This document shows, in pieces, positions 12,801 to 22,150 of a DNA stretch of 64,000 nt; positions within the stretch are counted from its first letter, which is position 1; each line of letters starts with the position of its first letter. The notes under the pieces were generated by a model. It was not told where the DNA came from. It saw nothing but the letters and a program-made list of their open reading frames with translations, and did not search any database. The stretch covers positions 62,001 through 126,000 of the forward strand of contig VWYX01000274.1 in the NCBI GenBank assembly GCA_013396525.1, given 5' to 3'. Source of the stretch: Chaetorhynchus papuensis (taxonomy: Eukaryota; Chordata; Aves; Passeriformes; Rhipiduridae). Both the position numbers and the translations under genes were made by a program.

Positions 12801-15800
12801 AAGCTACAATTTAAAATCAGCCAAACATAATTTTTACTGGTACATTGAAAAATAGAACAGGTTATCCACATGTAACAGATTTTCCACAATGTTTGGACTT
12901 TTGGATGGAAATCACAGTGGAGGGGTACATATTCCACTGACTTTAACTCAGGCAAACAGGGGCCCTGTCATGGTTTAACCCCATCCAGCCTCCAGCCCCT
13001 CAAAGCCTCTCGCCTACTCCCCTACCAGCAGAATCAGGGAGAGAATCAGAAGGGTAAAAGCTGGAAAACCCCTGGGTTGAGATAAAGACAGTTTAATAGG
13101 GAAAGCAGAAGCCATGCATGCAAGCACAGCAAAACATGGAATGAATTCCCTGCTTCCCACGGGCAGGCAGGTGTTCAGTTATCTCAGGGCAGGGCCATGT
13201 CCCGTGGAATGGTTACCTGGGATGCCAAACACATTCACTCAAACATCTCCCCTTCCTCCTTCTTTCCCTCACTGCATGCATCCTGTGCATGATGTCATGT
13301 GGTCTGGAACATTCCTTGGGTCAGCTGGGGTCACCTGTCTTGGCTGTGTCCCTTCCAAGCCTCCTGTGCATCCCCACCTTCCTTCCCAGCATGGAAACAA
13401 AAAGCAGGAAAGGCCTTGGCTGTGTGCAAGCCCTGCTCAGCAAGAACAGAAACATCTCCACATTACCAGTCCTGTGTTCAGCACAGATCCAAAACACAGC
13501 CCCACACCAGCCCCTGGGAAGAGAATTAAGTCTGCCCCAGCCAAAACCACCACAGGCCTGCAGCAACACTTGATTCTCGTAAAAAACGCTGAGAATCTTG
13601 ATCTAAAACTTCAGCAAATTCAGTCCAAAAATGAAGGACAATGCTATGAGAGTTTAAGTGAATTCAGTCCTGGATTTAAACTTTGATAGCCTGGGTCCTT
13701 TGTTAAGCATAAACTGCCAAATCTTACAGCTGCTTCAAATGATTCTTGCTGAATGATTTTTAAACCTGTCTCTTTGTGCCTTGCTGCAGGATGTATGAAG
13801 GATGTCAGATTTAACAATTACAGAGTCCCTCTGGACATTCATGGGAAGGAGATGGTGTCAGTATCGAGTGCCCAAGGCATCAAAGAAGGCTGTTCTTCAG
13901 AGGCCTGCAGGAATAACCCTTGCAACCAGGAATTTATTTGTATTGATTTGTGGATGATGCATGAATGCAGGTAATTGGTGAAAATAGAAGTACAAAACCT
14001 TTCAGAATGAGGTGGGAAAGGGTGGATGTTGAAGTGTGCAGCTTGAAGGCTGACCCTGGCAATCTCATCAAATCCCTGGAACCACAGTGGCACACGAAGC
14101 TGGACACCTGCACAGGCAGCAGGTTACTCCGTCCTTACAGGAACCACCCTCAGCTGATGTAAATCAGCCTGGCTCCAGGAATTCTGGAGAAAGTTCAGCT
14201 GCCTGTCTAATGGCAAACATTTAAAGAGAAGCAGCAAATCCAGAATGATTATAAACATTCTGGCTTTGGGATGAGGGTGTGTGAGCTGGAGTGGCACAGT
14301 TCCCTGGCTGTGCTGTACAGCTTGTGCTGTGCAGTGTCAGTGCTTTCTCTTGTGAGGATCTGATTTCTTACGCAGCCCCGGGCTGTTACCTCTGTTCCCT
14401 CCCAGGCTCCTCCAGCTGCCTTAGGAACACCACACCATTAAGCTCAGATTCTTGTGTGTGTGGCTGGGGCTGGGGTCAGGACAACACTAATTCCTGTTGG
14501 TTGTGGTGTGCAAATGTACACTTTACTTACAAACACCTTAATGTCTGCACGCAATCCTGACTGCCACTGTGCACACAAATGGAGTTCTCTAACTCTGGAA
14601 ACTCAAAGAACGTAGCTTTTTGTCCTGCCTAGCCAGAACTGCAGGCCCCAACCCAGCTGGTTTGCACAAGGATAATCTTGCAGAAGGCAGTGGAACTACC
14701 AGAGTTCTGAAAGCCCCAGACATACGGGTTTGAAGTTGTGGAGCTCATGGTATGGCTATCTTGGGAAAAGCTACAGCCTGTAATGATTTTGCGTAACTTA
14801 CTCCCAGTGGCTGCTTCAGAAACTGTGCAGAGTGTCACCAAAGTGTGTTTTAAAATCTTCAGTGCTTCCTGTCATGGCTGTTTTCTCCCGGTCTAACGGT
14901 CCCGTTTTGCCTTGGTGTGAGCAGCTGCCCTGCGGGACACATGATCCTGGAGAACGCCTCAGGCCGGCAGTGCGTGTACACGGCATGCGCCGAGCAGCCC
15001 TGCAACTACGGCACCTGCGTGTCCCTGTCCCCCAGCACCTTCCAGTGCCACTGCCCCGACGGCTACACCGGGCGCCACTGCGAGATCACCCTGGCCATCT
15101 TCCACAAGGACACGGGCCTGAGCTTCACCTCCCTCTTCGCCATCTGTGTCTGCTTCCTGGCACTCCTAGGTAGCTACGGCAACTATGTCTTGTATTACCT
15201 GTGGTGAGCTCACGTGTCCACCTGTCCTGAGCAGTCATTGTCTCATCTCCTGCTGAAAACTCCTGAGGGAGACTCGACTCTGCCTTCATTCCTTTACCAT
15301 GGTCCCGTCACGGATTTCTCATCCCTCTGTGCATCCATCGCTAAGTGAATCAACATTTGTGAGCTATGGAAGGTCTCTGCAGTTTTGTTTTCTTCACATG
15401 TTCACTTCATTGCTGAGGAACTGTTCAGATGCATAATTGGAAGCAAATGCAATTGAACAGCAAGAGTGGAAATTACTACCAGATAAGCATTGTTTGAAAT
15501 ACTGCTGAGCATGAAACAGATTTTTCAGTCTAGGAGAAACTTCCTGTCTGCTAGGAATACCCTGGTCAGGCAGGAGCAGACTTTGCATCTTGCCAGTTGT
15601 GTCCCGGCTCCTAAACAGCTGCTTTTGGCTTCCCCAGCCATTTTCAGGCTTAGGCATTGGATCTCAAAAAGAAGAGGAAAACCAGAAGGATCTTACTAGT
15701 GAGGAAGGATCACATCTTGGAGTCTTTCTTGTTTATTCAAATGTCGTGGAAGTTTGCCTGAGTAAAGACATAGGATTTTTCTCCTGGCTTTTAGTGTTAA

Positions 15801-18800
15801 TACAGTTTCATTCAGAAGTTGTAGTAAGTATGGAAATACCATCATTTTCCCCAACACTGCTAGATACTATGTTTGCTATGCAAATATGAGCAGCAAATTC
15901 GTGGGAAGCTAAGTGGTATCACAGCTCTTGGAATCCCAGACAGCTGAGGTTGATAGTAGGTCTTTATGTTAGAGGAGTGCAGGGCATGGACCTGTGTGTA
16001 CCCCAGTTTCAGTCCTAAGGTGATTTAGATGCTGCTCCACAGAACCGCTGCCATGTAGATATTCTGTAAGAAATTCTAATTTCCTTAATTCACTGCACCC
16101 ATAATTTATGGTATTCAATGCTTTGAGGTCTTACTCTGAGCTTTTATCAATTTTTATAGAGTTGGTAACACAGTGATACACAATTTTCTATTTATAGAAT
16201 GTTCAGTATCTGATGTTGAAGCTTGTCAGTTGTGTAAAATGCACTTCAGCATTTAAGAAAATTGTTTAAATCAATGAATGCTAAGGCAAAATGTGCCTGA
16301 TTCTTGTTTTCTAGTAAAACATCTAAAAGTAATTTCCTGTTTTGTCTTGTGTCTTCTTGTGTTTCATTTGTGTGTAATTGTGTCTGTTACTGTCAACATA
16401 TCATTACTTTTTTGTCCCCCTCTGTAATGCATTTTCTGTGACAAAGTTCAACTCCACACAGGACAGAGACAGGTCAGAGACACCACTTGGTCTTTAACCA
16501 ACTTCGAGTTGGGCTTTAAAGGGTGTTTCAAAATACTCTTTAAAGGCTTTTTTTTTCTGTGTTTGATGTTCACCACACTGGAAAGTGCAAACCCCAGACA
16601 TTTGCTGAGAAGCCCAGAGCGCAGCCGTGCTGGCCCTGCTGTGCACTGGGGTTTACTGGTGCCTGCATCACCTCTGCTCTGCTCCTCTGTTCCCACAGCT
16701 CTGCTCAGTGCTGGCCTCCTCTGGGCTCACTGGAAGACGCGCAAGGCTCTGCACGGAGGCGTTTACCACGGCTCTGCTCATCCTGAGGATCTGGAGGACA
16801 TCAGGGAAAACATCCTCAACTACAATGAAGAAGGGGGTGGGGAGCAAGATGAAGTAAGGATCACTGTTATGTTACAATTAAGAGGGGACTGGTGGCTCAC
16901 CATGCTAAGGAAAATGTATTTTGTGCTTTGTCCTCAGCCTTTGTTCTGCTGATTGGCAGATTAATTATTTGGAAGGGACTGTACATGAGGGTGCATATTT
17001 CCTGAGCAGAGATAAGTGCCTATCCATTTTCAATTTGTCTTAAAGCCAGTGATCCTGAGTGCATGTTGAAAGGAGCCTGTAGGGCGACTTTAGCAGTAGG
17101 GAACTAACAGTTGCTGGGTTTGGTTTTGGGGCTCAGAAGACACTGAGGTTCTCAGGGCTCAATTTCCGCTGCAGCTCCAAGGGCTTAGAAGAGCCTGGTG
17201 TGACTGTTTCTCATGGCCAGGCTTTTCCAGAGACTGCTCCCAACAGCAGATGTTCACACCTTGCTTGTTGGGAAGGGGAGGCGCTGAATTGGCTCCTCTG
17301 AAGCCCTGGGGCATGTGGTGGTTGCGGAAGAACCTTTCTGCATTTTTGTGTTTTGGAGATAAATGTACCCGTGAACACAAGCTGTTTATACTTAGAGTAG
17401 AGCAGATTATACTCAAAGCAGGTATTATTAACATTCCTGCTGGCTGTTCTAAGGTTTTCATGTGTCAGTGGGAGGCAGAGCTTTGAAGGAAAACTGTGGA
17501 TATTATAAACAAGTACTCTTAATAGATTATTTACTGACTGATAGATGCTTTCTATGTTTATAAAAGGTAAGAAACTTCATTGCCAACTGTTCATTTAATG
17601 GATTCAAGGGGTGGTGTAACTCTGCAGAGGTAATAATAGTCATGGTGCCAGTGTGATGGGCCAAAAAAAGCCAGTGATTTAAAAATATTCGTACTTGTAG
17701 AGTATCCTTATTTTCTTGGTGAATTAGTGGGAACGTAATAAACACAGACATTTCCCATGTGATAACATAGACAGCTATAAATCCTGTTTTCCTTAATCAG
17801 ATTAACTTCCTCTGCAATATTTTGCAATTTTACACCCAGAAGGTCTCTTTGAGGAAATCTACAGTTACTGTATGACATGTTTAATTACTTTTGGAGAGTT
17901 CTTAAAATACACTCCTTATTTTAAGCAGTGGAATCAAATTATTGACTTGATGATCTCCATCTGAGGCTATTACTCTGCCTGAAGAAACAGTGCTTGGAGC
18001 GAAGCCTCTCTGGGTCCTGTGAACTCTTCCTAAATTATTCAGATTTAACAGTTGTTGGGATTGCAGCTGAAACTTTTTAAGCTAAAACCTAGTTGTTTGT
18101 CTTGATTAAAAAAAAACCCCAAACAAACAAACCAGTCCCCAAAATACCTAGAATTATACCACTTAGTTGTGTTCTAATGTTGCCTCAACAAAAGGATCAT
18201 GAGGCCACTTGGATAAGAGAGTTTAATTTTTGTAATGTTGGTGTATGGTAGGGTTATGGGGACAAGAGGTTGTCGTATGAAGGAGTTTCTGCATCTGAAA
18301 TAAATAAAACTTTCCCCCAGGAGGTCAGTGCATTGTTGAGTACACACTGAACTCAGCTAACAAGCAGATGTTTTTAAAAGCCAGCTCTGGACCCAGAGGC
18401 AGGGGTTGAGTTGGGTTTGTAGATGGCCAGCCAAGAAGGGTTTATTATCAGAAGAAATGTGTCATTTTAATGAACAATTAGTAGCAGTGAAAGATGATTT
18501 TAATATCACCCAGTTCAGTGAAGGGATGCTCCTCAAGTTTGTATTGGAACAAGCTCCCATTTAACTTGAGTATGATGAAAAGTTGCTCCATGTCATGGAT
18601 TCTTCTGGTGTCCATGCTAAGAGTGGGGCTGGACTGGAGCTTACACTAACTTAGGATGTGCCTAAGGCAGGGATCTGGGCAGTAGGTCTTGGTGTTCATC
18701 ACCAACACTCCTCAGTCTCTGGAGGAATGGGAATAAGCATTCCTGTCCCAACCCCCCATCCTGCCCCTTAGGCAGCTTCTTGATGGCAGGTGGGGGGGAT

Positions 18801-20191
18801 TTAAATTGTACTCTGCCTCCAGGGGAAATTCAGCAAAACTCACTGAGATTACCTCAATTAATCTCTTACAACATGGTTATGCACAATGCCACACGCTGGA
18901 GAACTAAAGAAATCTTTTGGGAAGTGCTGATTCTACACCTCTGTAACTGACGGCTCCTGTTCCCATGAACATCATTAGCAATACAAATAATTACTTGTTT
19001 GCTGTAATGAACTCTGTCTCCTACCACCAGTCAGCATTCTTCTTTGGCCTGTAAACCAGTCCAGGGACACAACCTTTGGGCTGGTCCCAAAGGGAGGTGA
19101 AGGATGCTGGGGGACAGGACTTCACTTCCTCATTGCAGGTGGCACAAAGATTCTGATCAGTGAATGCCATTAACTGTTGGCATTGGCAGCTTTGTGCCAG
19201 AGGTTGTGGCACAATTCCCAGACAGCATTTACTGTGGCTGAGCTGGGAGGGAATTAGTGACTTCTTTGGGAGTAGGTAGTTTTACTTGGCTTTTAATATT
19301 GTGCCACTGCTATGTAACATAATTAGCCATTATTCCAGAGACTGGTAAAATTTTATCAGAAATCACAGTAGATTTTTTAACTACTACTGCAGAAAGATTT
19401 CTTTAACGTGCTGTTTGTGAATACCCTTTCTCATCTCTTCTGCCACGCTTGTGGTATCAGTGTCCAGTGATGATAAGACACTCAGATCTGAATTTCAGAA
19501 CAAAGATTGGGGCATTTCTGTCATGTTTATTTAGCTTTTGACATGGAATCAGACTTGATTCTGTCCCTGACCACAGCAGTGCAGACTGCACAGGTGTTCC
19601 TCACAGCTTTTCTCAGGTGCATTGCAGGTGGCAGAGTTGGCAGAGCACCCAACCCTTCAGGTGTTCACAGCGGACGGACTGACTCGGGATCATTCCTTCT
19701 TTATTCCCACCAGAACATGCACTTTTGGGACCTACAGCGAGTGTTAATTCCATGTGCCCGATTTCTCCCTGCAGGACGCCTACAACATGGCAGAACTGCA
19801 GGTGTCTATCCAGGCTAGCCCGGCCTATTCCCTGCACAAGAAGAAGGAGCCCCCGCCGCAGGGGCCGGGCGCCGTGAGGGCCGTGTGGCGGCGGGCCCAG
19901 CCCGGGCCGGCGGCGGGGCCTGTGGGAGCCGCGGGGGGCGCGGAGCTCGGGCGGGCCCTGTCGGCGGTGCTGAGGGAGGCCGAGCGCCGCGCCCCGGCCG
20001 CGCCGCAGGACTCGCTGCGCGTCTTCTGCACCGAGGGCGCCGGCTCCAGCGCCGGCAGCCTCAGCTCCCTCAGCTCCCTCAGCTCCGCGGGGCTGGGCGA
20101 CGGCAGCGCCTGCGAGGACATCCACGAGTGGGGACCCAAGTTCGAGAAACTGAGGGAGCTGTACTCGCACAGAGAAGCAGGAGACATGTAG
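648..20191 (+). CDS. Type III classical cadherin (Hz-cadherin / DN-cadherin type), 3' part of gene, 14 exons
   Basis: Calcium-dependent adhesion receptor of the plasma membrane. Joined exons give 963 C-terminal residues; the 5' cadherin-repeat exons lie left of the window. Domain order by residue of this part: end of last cadherin repeat (1-50), SEA-like nonclassic cadherin domain (62-137), EGF-like region (155-241), laminin G (248-440), EGF (444-487), laminin G (489-666), two EGF-like units (671-744), transmembrane helix (about 759-783), juxtamembrane p120-catenin-type motif NYNEEGGGEQDE (814-825), and a serine-rich catenin-binding segment (about 904-963) ending EWGPKFEKL plus a short tail. 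This EGF/LamG complex before the membrane defines type III (nonchordate-type) cadherins and is absent from E- or N-cadherin of mammals. Chicken Hz-cadherin, reported from retinal horizontal cells, is the closest vertebrate protein I know. All 13 junctions keep phase and no disabling change is seen. Fat- or CELSR-type cadherins are excluded by the catenin-binding tail. Confidence 0.9.
1046..1275 (+). CDS. Cadherin exon B: SEA-like nonclassic cadherin domain
   Basis: The acceptor CAG ends at 1045 and the donor GTTTGT follows 1275. It encodes DVTAEEFIRRDEHGK, LAKLLPAKLSDVIVFSVMN and YYRPEKLHAEMAAFKHE, the hallmark nonclassic (NCAD) segment of type III cadherins. The fold is SEA-like, but I see no GSxxx self-cleavage motif. 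The exon has 230 bases and ends in phase 0. Confidence 0.92.
1276..4174 (+). other. Cadherin intron B-C (2.9 kb)
   Basis: AT-rich sequence without recognisable coding domains or repeats. An open frame at 1473-1754 shows no family resemblance. A short hairpin GTGAGGC/GCCTCAC lies near 3136-3153. Confidence 0.7.
4175..4446 (+). CDS. Cadherin exon C: cysteine-rich region and first EGF-like domain
   Basis: Acceptor CTCTTAG, donor GTGAGC. The protein starts MQSALQLNVSQIDVDEC, continues with CTCSAREWLHQPC, then PCLNGGICIDTLNGYR, the first half of an EGF domain. NVS at residues 146-148 is a possible N-glycosylation site. The exon is distinctly GC-richer than exons D to F. Confidence 0.92.
5256..5470 (+). 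CDS. Cadherin exon D: end of EGF, start of laminin G domain 1
   Basis: The acceptor CTCTCAG completes a split Arg codon and the donor is GTACTT. It encodes CLCPASFHGPDC, closing the EGF domain, then HSFHGNGYAWF and SLSLEFITVVPDGLLLYSG, the first strands of a laminin G fold. It ends with one base of a split Glu codon. Confidence 0.93.
6459..6586 (+). CDS. Cadherin exon E: laminin G domain 1, middle
   Basis: The acceptor TGTATTAG ends at 6458 and the donor GTCAGT starts at 6587. It encodes LSSGVPVLKMSHGSG, then LNVADKKWHRLEVRTNGQ, the W-H-x-L core typical of laminin G domains. The exon has 128 bases and no single open frame much longer than it. Confidence 0.93.
7150..7277 (+). CDS. Cadherin exon F: laminin G domain 1, continued
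   Basis: The acceptor GGCGCAG ends at 7149 and the donor GTACAT follows 7277. It encodes DVRFTLDRCSAAVVSEIEG and RTNCEVFGSIPRRAR, a segment between the LamG strands that is characteristic of DN-cadherin-like proteins. It ends with two bases of a split Arg codon. Confidence 0.92.
7600..7945 (+). mobile_element. Diverged CR1 LINE fragment in a cadherin intron
   Basis: The stretch GGTCCAGTTTGTGCCCCACA, then GTACAGTCCAGAGAAGGGCA and a degraded GATTCAGGTTGGATATTAGG-like part, follow the CR1 consensus in plus orientation. The ends are fuzzy and it is heavily mutated. It lies between cadherin exons 7150-7277 and 8589-8712. Confidence 0.6.
8589..8712 (+). CDS. Cadherin exon: C-terminal part of laminin G domain 1
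   Basis: The acceptor AAAG ends at 8588 and the donor GTAAGA follows 8712. It encodes YLNANHVLQLGGVKE, then HKHFSGCLRNFILDTQ. LQLGG and GCLRN are the usual closing motifs of laminin G. The pyrimidine tract (TTTTTAAAG) is weak, but the phase match is exact. Confidence 0.93.
9274..9454 (+). CDS. Cadherin exon G: second EGF-like domain
   Basis: Acceptor CTTGAAG, donor GTGAAC. It encodes VYDLQSPAESLNSFPGC, then CGIHGRCLGDWGSFACHC and LPGYHGYRCDK, a complete EGF cysteine pattern between the two laminin G domains. Confidence 0.94.
10336..10502 (+). CDS. Cadherin exon H: start of laminin G domain 2
   Basis: Acceptor CTCTTAG, donor GTGAGG. It encodes VAKEYTFEAGSHIRYQL and MVRTRQPDSVITTMLSRG, the first strands of the second laminin G fold. 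It is GC-rich in third positions relative to the neighbouring exon I. Confidence 0.93.
11215..11479 (+). CDS. Cadherin exon I: laminin G domain 2, core
   Basis: The acceptor CCACAAG ends at 11214 and the donor GTAGGA starts at 11480. It encodes LLVVSYNLGDGDYSVSL, then HIDNGEWHHITLERNENEF and SSLVLGNTYPFNQN, with the W-H-x-I core of laminin G. The frame is open for 78 bases upstream, so the splice site rather than a stop marks the start. Confidence 0.93.
12966..13554 (-). mobile_element. Solo LTR of an avian endogenous retrovirus (ERVL-like), sense on minus strand
   Basis: The element is bounded by TGTCATGG at the left and CCACACCACA-type sequence at the right, so it begins TGTGG and ends CA on its own strand. 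Read on the minus strand it keeps an ATTAAA polyadenylation signal within CTATTAAACTGTC and the flanking ATCTCAACCC, as in LTRs common in neoavian genomes. No internal viral sequence lies beside it, so it is a solo LTR about 590 bases long. It sits in a cadherin intron, antisense to the host gene, and is diverged and lacks coding capacity. The family name is from memory of the avian consensus. Confidence 0.8.
13790..13970 (+). CDS. Cadherin exon J: end of laminin G domain 2 and EGF-like start
   Basis: Acceptor TTGCTGCAG, donor GTAATT. It encodes GCMKDVRFNNYRVPLDIHG, the closing strand of laminin G, then GCSSEACRNNPC and FICIDLWMMHEC, the first cysteines of the third EGF-like unit. Confidence 0.93.
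14925..15169 (+). CDS. Cadherin exon K: EGF-like units and first half of the transmembrane helix
   Basis: Acceptor GTGAGCAG, donor GTAGCT. It encodes SCPAGHMILENASGRQC, then CAEQPCNYGTCVSLSP and CPDGYTGRHCEIT, a complete EGF, and SLFAICVCFLALL, the outer half of the membrane span. It is strongly GC-rich between AT-rich introns. Reading through the donor adds 11 residues before a TGA. Confidence 0.93.
15170..19774 (+). other. Cadherin introns K-L and L-M
   Basis: Apart from exon L these 4.6 kb contain no recognised gene, RNA or repeat. The introns before exon K (4447-14924) likewise hold only the CR1 fragment and the LTR listed separately. Open frames there have no family resemblance. Confidence 0.6.
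16699..16853 (+). CDS. Cadherin exon L: inner transmembrane half and juxtamembrane domain
   Basis: The acceptor TTCCCACAG ends at 16698 and the donor GTAAGG starts at 16854. It encodes LLSAGLLWAHWKTRKALHGG, then ILNYNEEGGGEQDE. The E-E-G-G-G-E-x-D core is the p120-catenin binding signature shared by classical cadherins. Confidence 0.94.
19775..20191 (+). CDS. Cadherin exon M: last coding exon, beta-catenin-binding tail and stop
   Basis: The acceptor CCCTGCAG ends at 19774 and the TAG stop is at 20189-20191. It encodes 138 residues: DAYNMAELQVSIQASPAYSL, a Pro/Ala/Arg-rich spacer, then GAGSSAGSLSSLSS and DIHEWGPKFEKLRELY. The Gly/Ser-rich block and EWGPKFxKL are the beta-catenin-binding features of classical cadherins. 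The exon is extremely GC-rich from about 19845 to 20125. The long opposite-strand frames here are by-products of that composition. Confidence 0.94.
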   Translation, partial: DAYNMAELQVSIQASPAYSLHKKKEPPPQGPGAVRAVWRRAQPGPAAGPVGAAGGAELGRALSAVLREAERRAPAAPQDSLRVFCTEGAGSSAGSLSSLSSLSSAGLGDGSACEDIHEWGPKFEKLRELYSHREAGDM

Positions 20192-22150
20192 CTCCCCCAA
20201 GGCTGCTGTTTTCAGTTCTGGAAGCACAGGTGAGGCACAGTTTTTTGTACTCCTGCCCTATAATACCCCCACCCGGCCTTTTTAACTTGTTACAACAGGG
20301 ATCCAGGTTCCCACTAAGGAGGCACACTTGGCAGCTAGTTGAAAAATAAGTAGGAGCTAATCTTGGGACATCCTGGACGTTTGCATCTTGGGATATATGC
20401 TAACTGGGAAGAACAAAGAGAGGATCTGGGGTATTCAGTCATTCGCATACAGTGGTTAGGAAGTACAGGTATTTTTGGTCACTGAAGTAATGCAGGACTC
20501 TGAGGGATCCAGTGCACACGGCCTGAGGTGTGCTGGAGCCGAGGGAAGTGTGCTGGGTGTGCTGTTTCTGGTGCTCTAATAGTTATTTGAAGACAAAAAC
20601 CACCTTGTCTTTTTCTCACGTAAATCAAGTCCATGGTATAGTATATCCCTCTGGTTTCCCCCGCTGGGCCCAGTGTCAGCCCTGCTCACTGAACACAGTG
20701 CAGGTGCCACTGCAGGGGTATAGATAAAGGAATGAAGCAGATGGATGAACTGGAACTTCAGTTCTACTGTGATGAAACCCCTTTATGCTGCTTTACAAGG
20801 GCAGAAACTGGATTTAGGCACAACAGATGAAGCCAGCTGCTTACAACTACATACTTTTCCTAAGGAAAAGGCCAGGTTTTCTGTCTACATGCCTCAAAGG
20901 GGGCTGGTCAGGAATTTGAGTAGCCAACACCACAGTTCACCATAATCTCTCATTCCTAATGAGCTGCTAAACTGAGCCTAAACCAGCCTTAACTGTGCAT
21001 CTACATGTGTGAACTATTTGCATCTACAGTTGTGTTTCTCATGTTTTCTTAAATCTCCTTTGATAGAAACATTGCAGGACATATCTGGGGACAGAGAAAC
21101 ACAGGAAAAAACTAACAGCAGTAGCAGGAGGTGGAATATTATGCTCTAAATTAATCAGTCCCTTTTTCAGACCGTTTAATGTCCAGCTATGGTGCTGGAT
21201 TTTTCTTAAACTTGACAATATTTGGAAGAGAGAAGGTGCCACTAAATCAATTGTGATTTATTTTTTAAATTAAGACCACTTGTACAGATAAACGGAGTAC
21301 AGTGTAGCAAACCCAAAATCTTTATGCTGTGCTGTTTCTTCTATGTATCATATGTAAATTATATCTATTGTAATATGTAAACTATATGTAATATGTACAT
21401 TATATATTATGAGCAAATAATATGAATATGTCCTAGTTTCTAATAATTTGTTTCATTAAAACAAAGCATGAAACAATGTATTGTAACAGATTAAAACTGC
21501 TTTGCTCACCGTTGCATCAGTAGCTTGTTTTGGGAGGTCTGGCTTTTATTTTTATACATATATTAAAACCTGTAACTAGGTGAATGCCATCTGCAGGCCA
21601 GCTCAGTTTGCATGCTTCCCAAATGAGAAATGTTCACACAGTACCTTGTTCTCACGTGCATTTGTGCCACACTCTGGAAAAGCTTGAGTGCACCATTACA
21701 CACTGCAGGTGGTGGGCATTGTCTTCTGGAAAACCCAAATCCCAGTTTTACCAACACCCAATGGTTTTGGTTCACAGACAGTACAGAGTCTGTGGTTTTG
21801 TAATTTTACTGACATTGGCTTGGGAGGAAACCTTGGCTGAAGCATCTTGCAGTGTTCACAAATCCAGTGTGCCAGCTTCTGGATTCCATGATCTCAGCAG
21901 TCACAAACAGGATATGGAAAATGAATTAAATATATATATTATGCACAAAAATCTATTCCTTCTTGAAACAGCAGTAATTTTGTCTACATACCTTGTGTTC
22001 TTCCCATACCTATGGACATGCTGTTGCTTTGGCTGGTTTTAAATTTATCCTGTAAGCTCCTTGGGGCCAACAGTGTCTTTATTTGCCTGTGAAGTGTCCT
22101 GCCTATCTCAGGCACCATATAAATAATAAACCAGCCTTCTGTCCAGGGTG
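20192..22150 (+). other. 3' UTR of the cadherin gene
   Basis: This is noncoding sequence after the TAG. A canonical AATAAA lies at 22125-22130, and TTGTTTGTGTTT follows at about 22159-22170 as a GU-rich downstream element, so cleavage near 22145 is likely. ATTAAA motifs further upstream could give shorter forms. It contains an AT-rich stretch of near repeats at 21340-21412. The end is inferred; no transcript evidence. Confidence 0.6.
22125..22130 (+). terminator. Polyadenylation signal of the cadherin gene
   Basis: AATAAA followed after about 30 bases by a GT-rich tract. It is the best-formed plus-strand signal downstream of the cadherin stop codon. Further AATAAA copies at 23819-23828 could serve a longer isoform. 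Confidence 0.55.

Noticed and set aside
13114..13686. 190-codon plus-strand frame
   Set aside because: It lies almost wholly in the antisense strand of a solo LTR and has no viral or cellular protein resemblance.
19613..20227. 204-codon minus-strand frame opposite the last cadherin exon
   Set aside because: It mirrors the GC-extreme plus-strand exon, whose sequence matches cadherin tail motifs; the antisense protein is low complexity.
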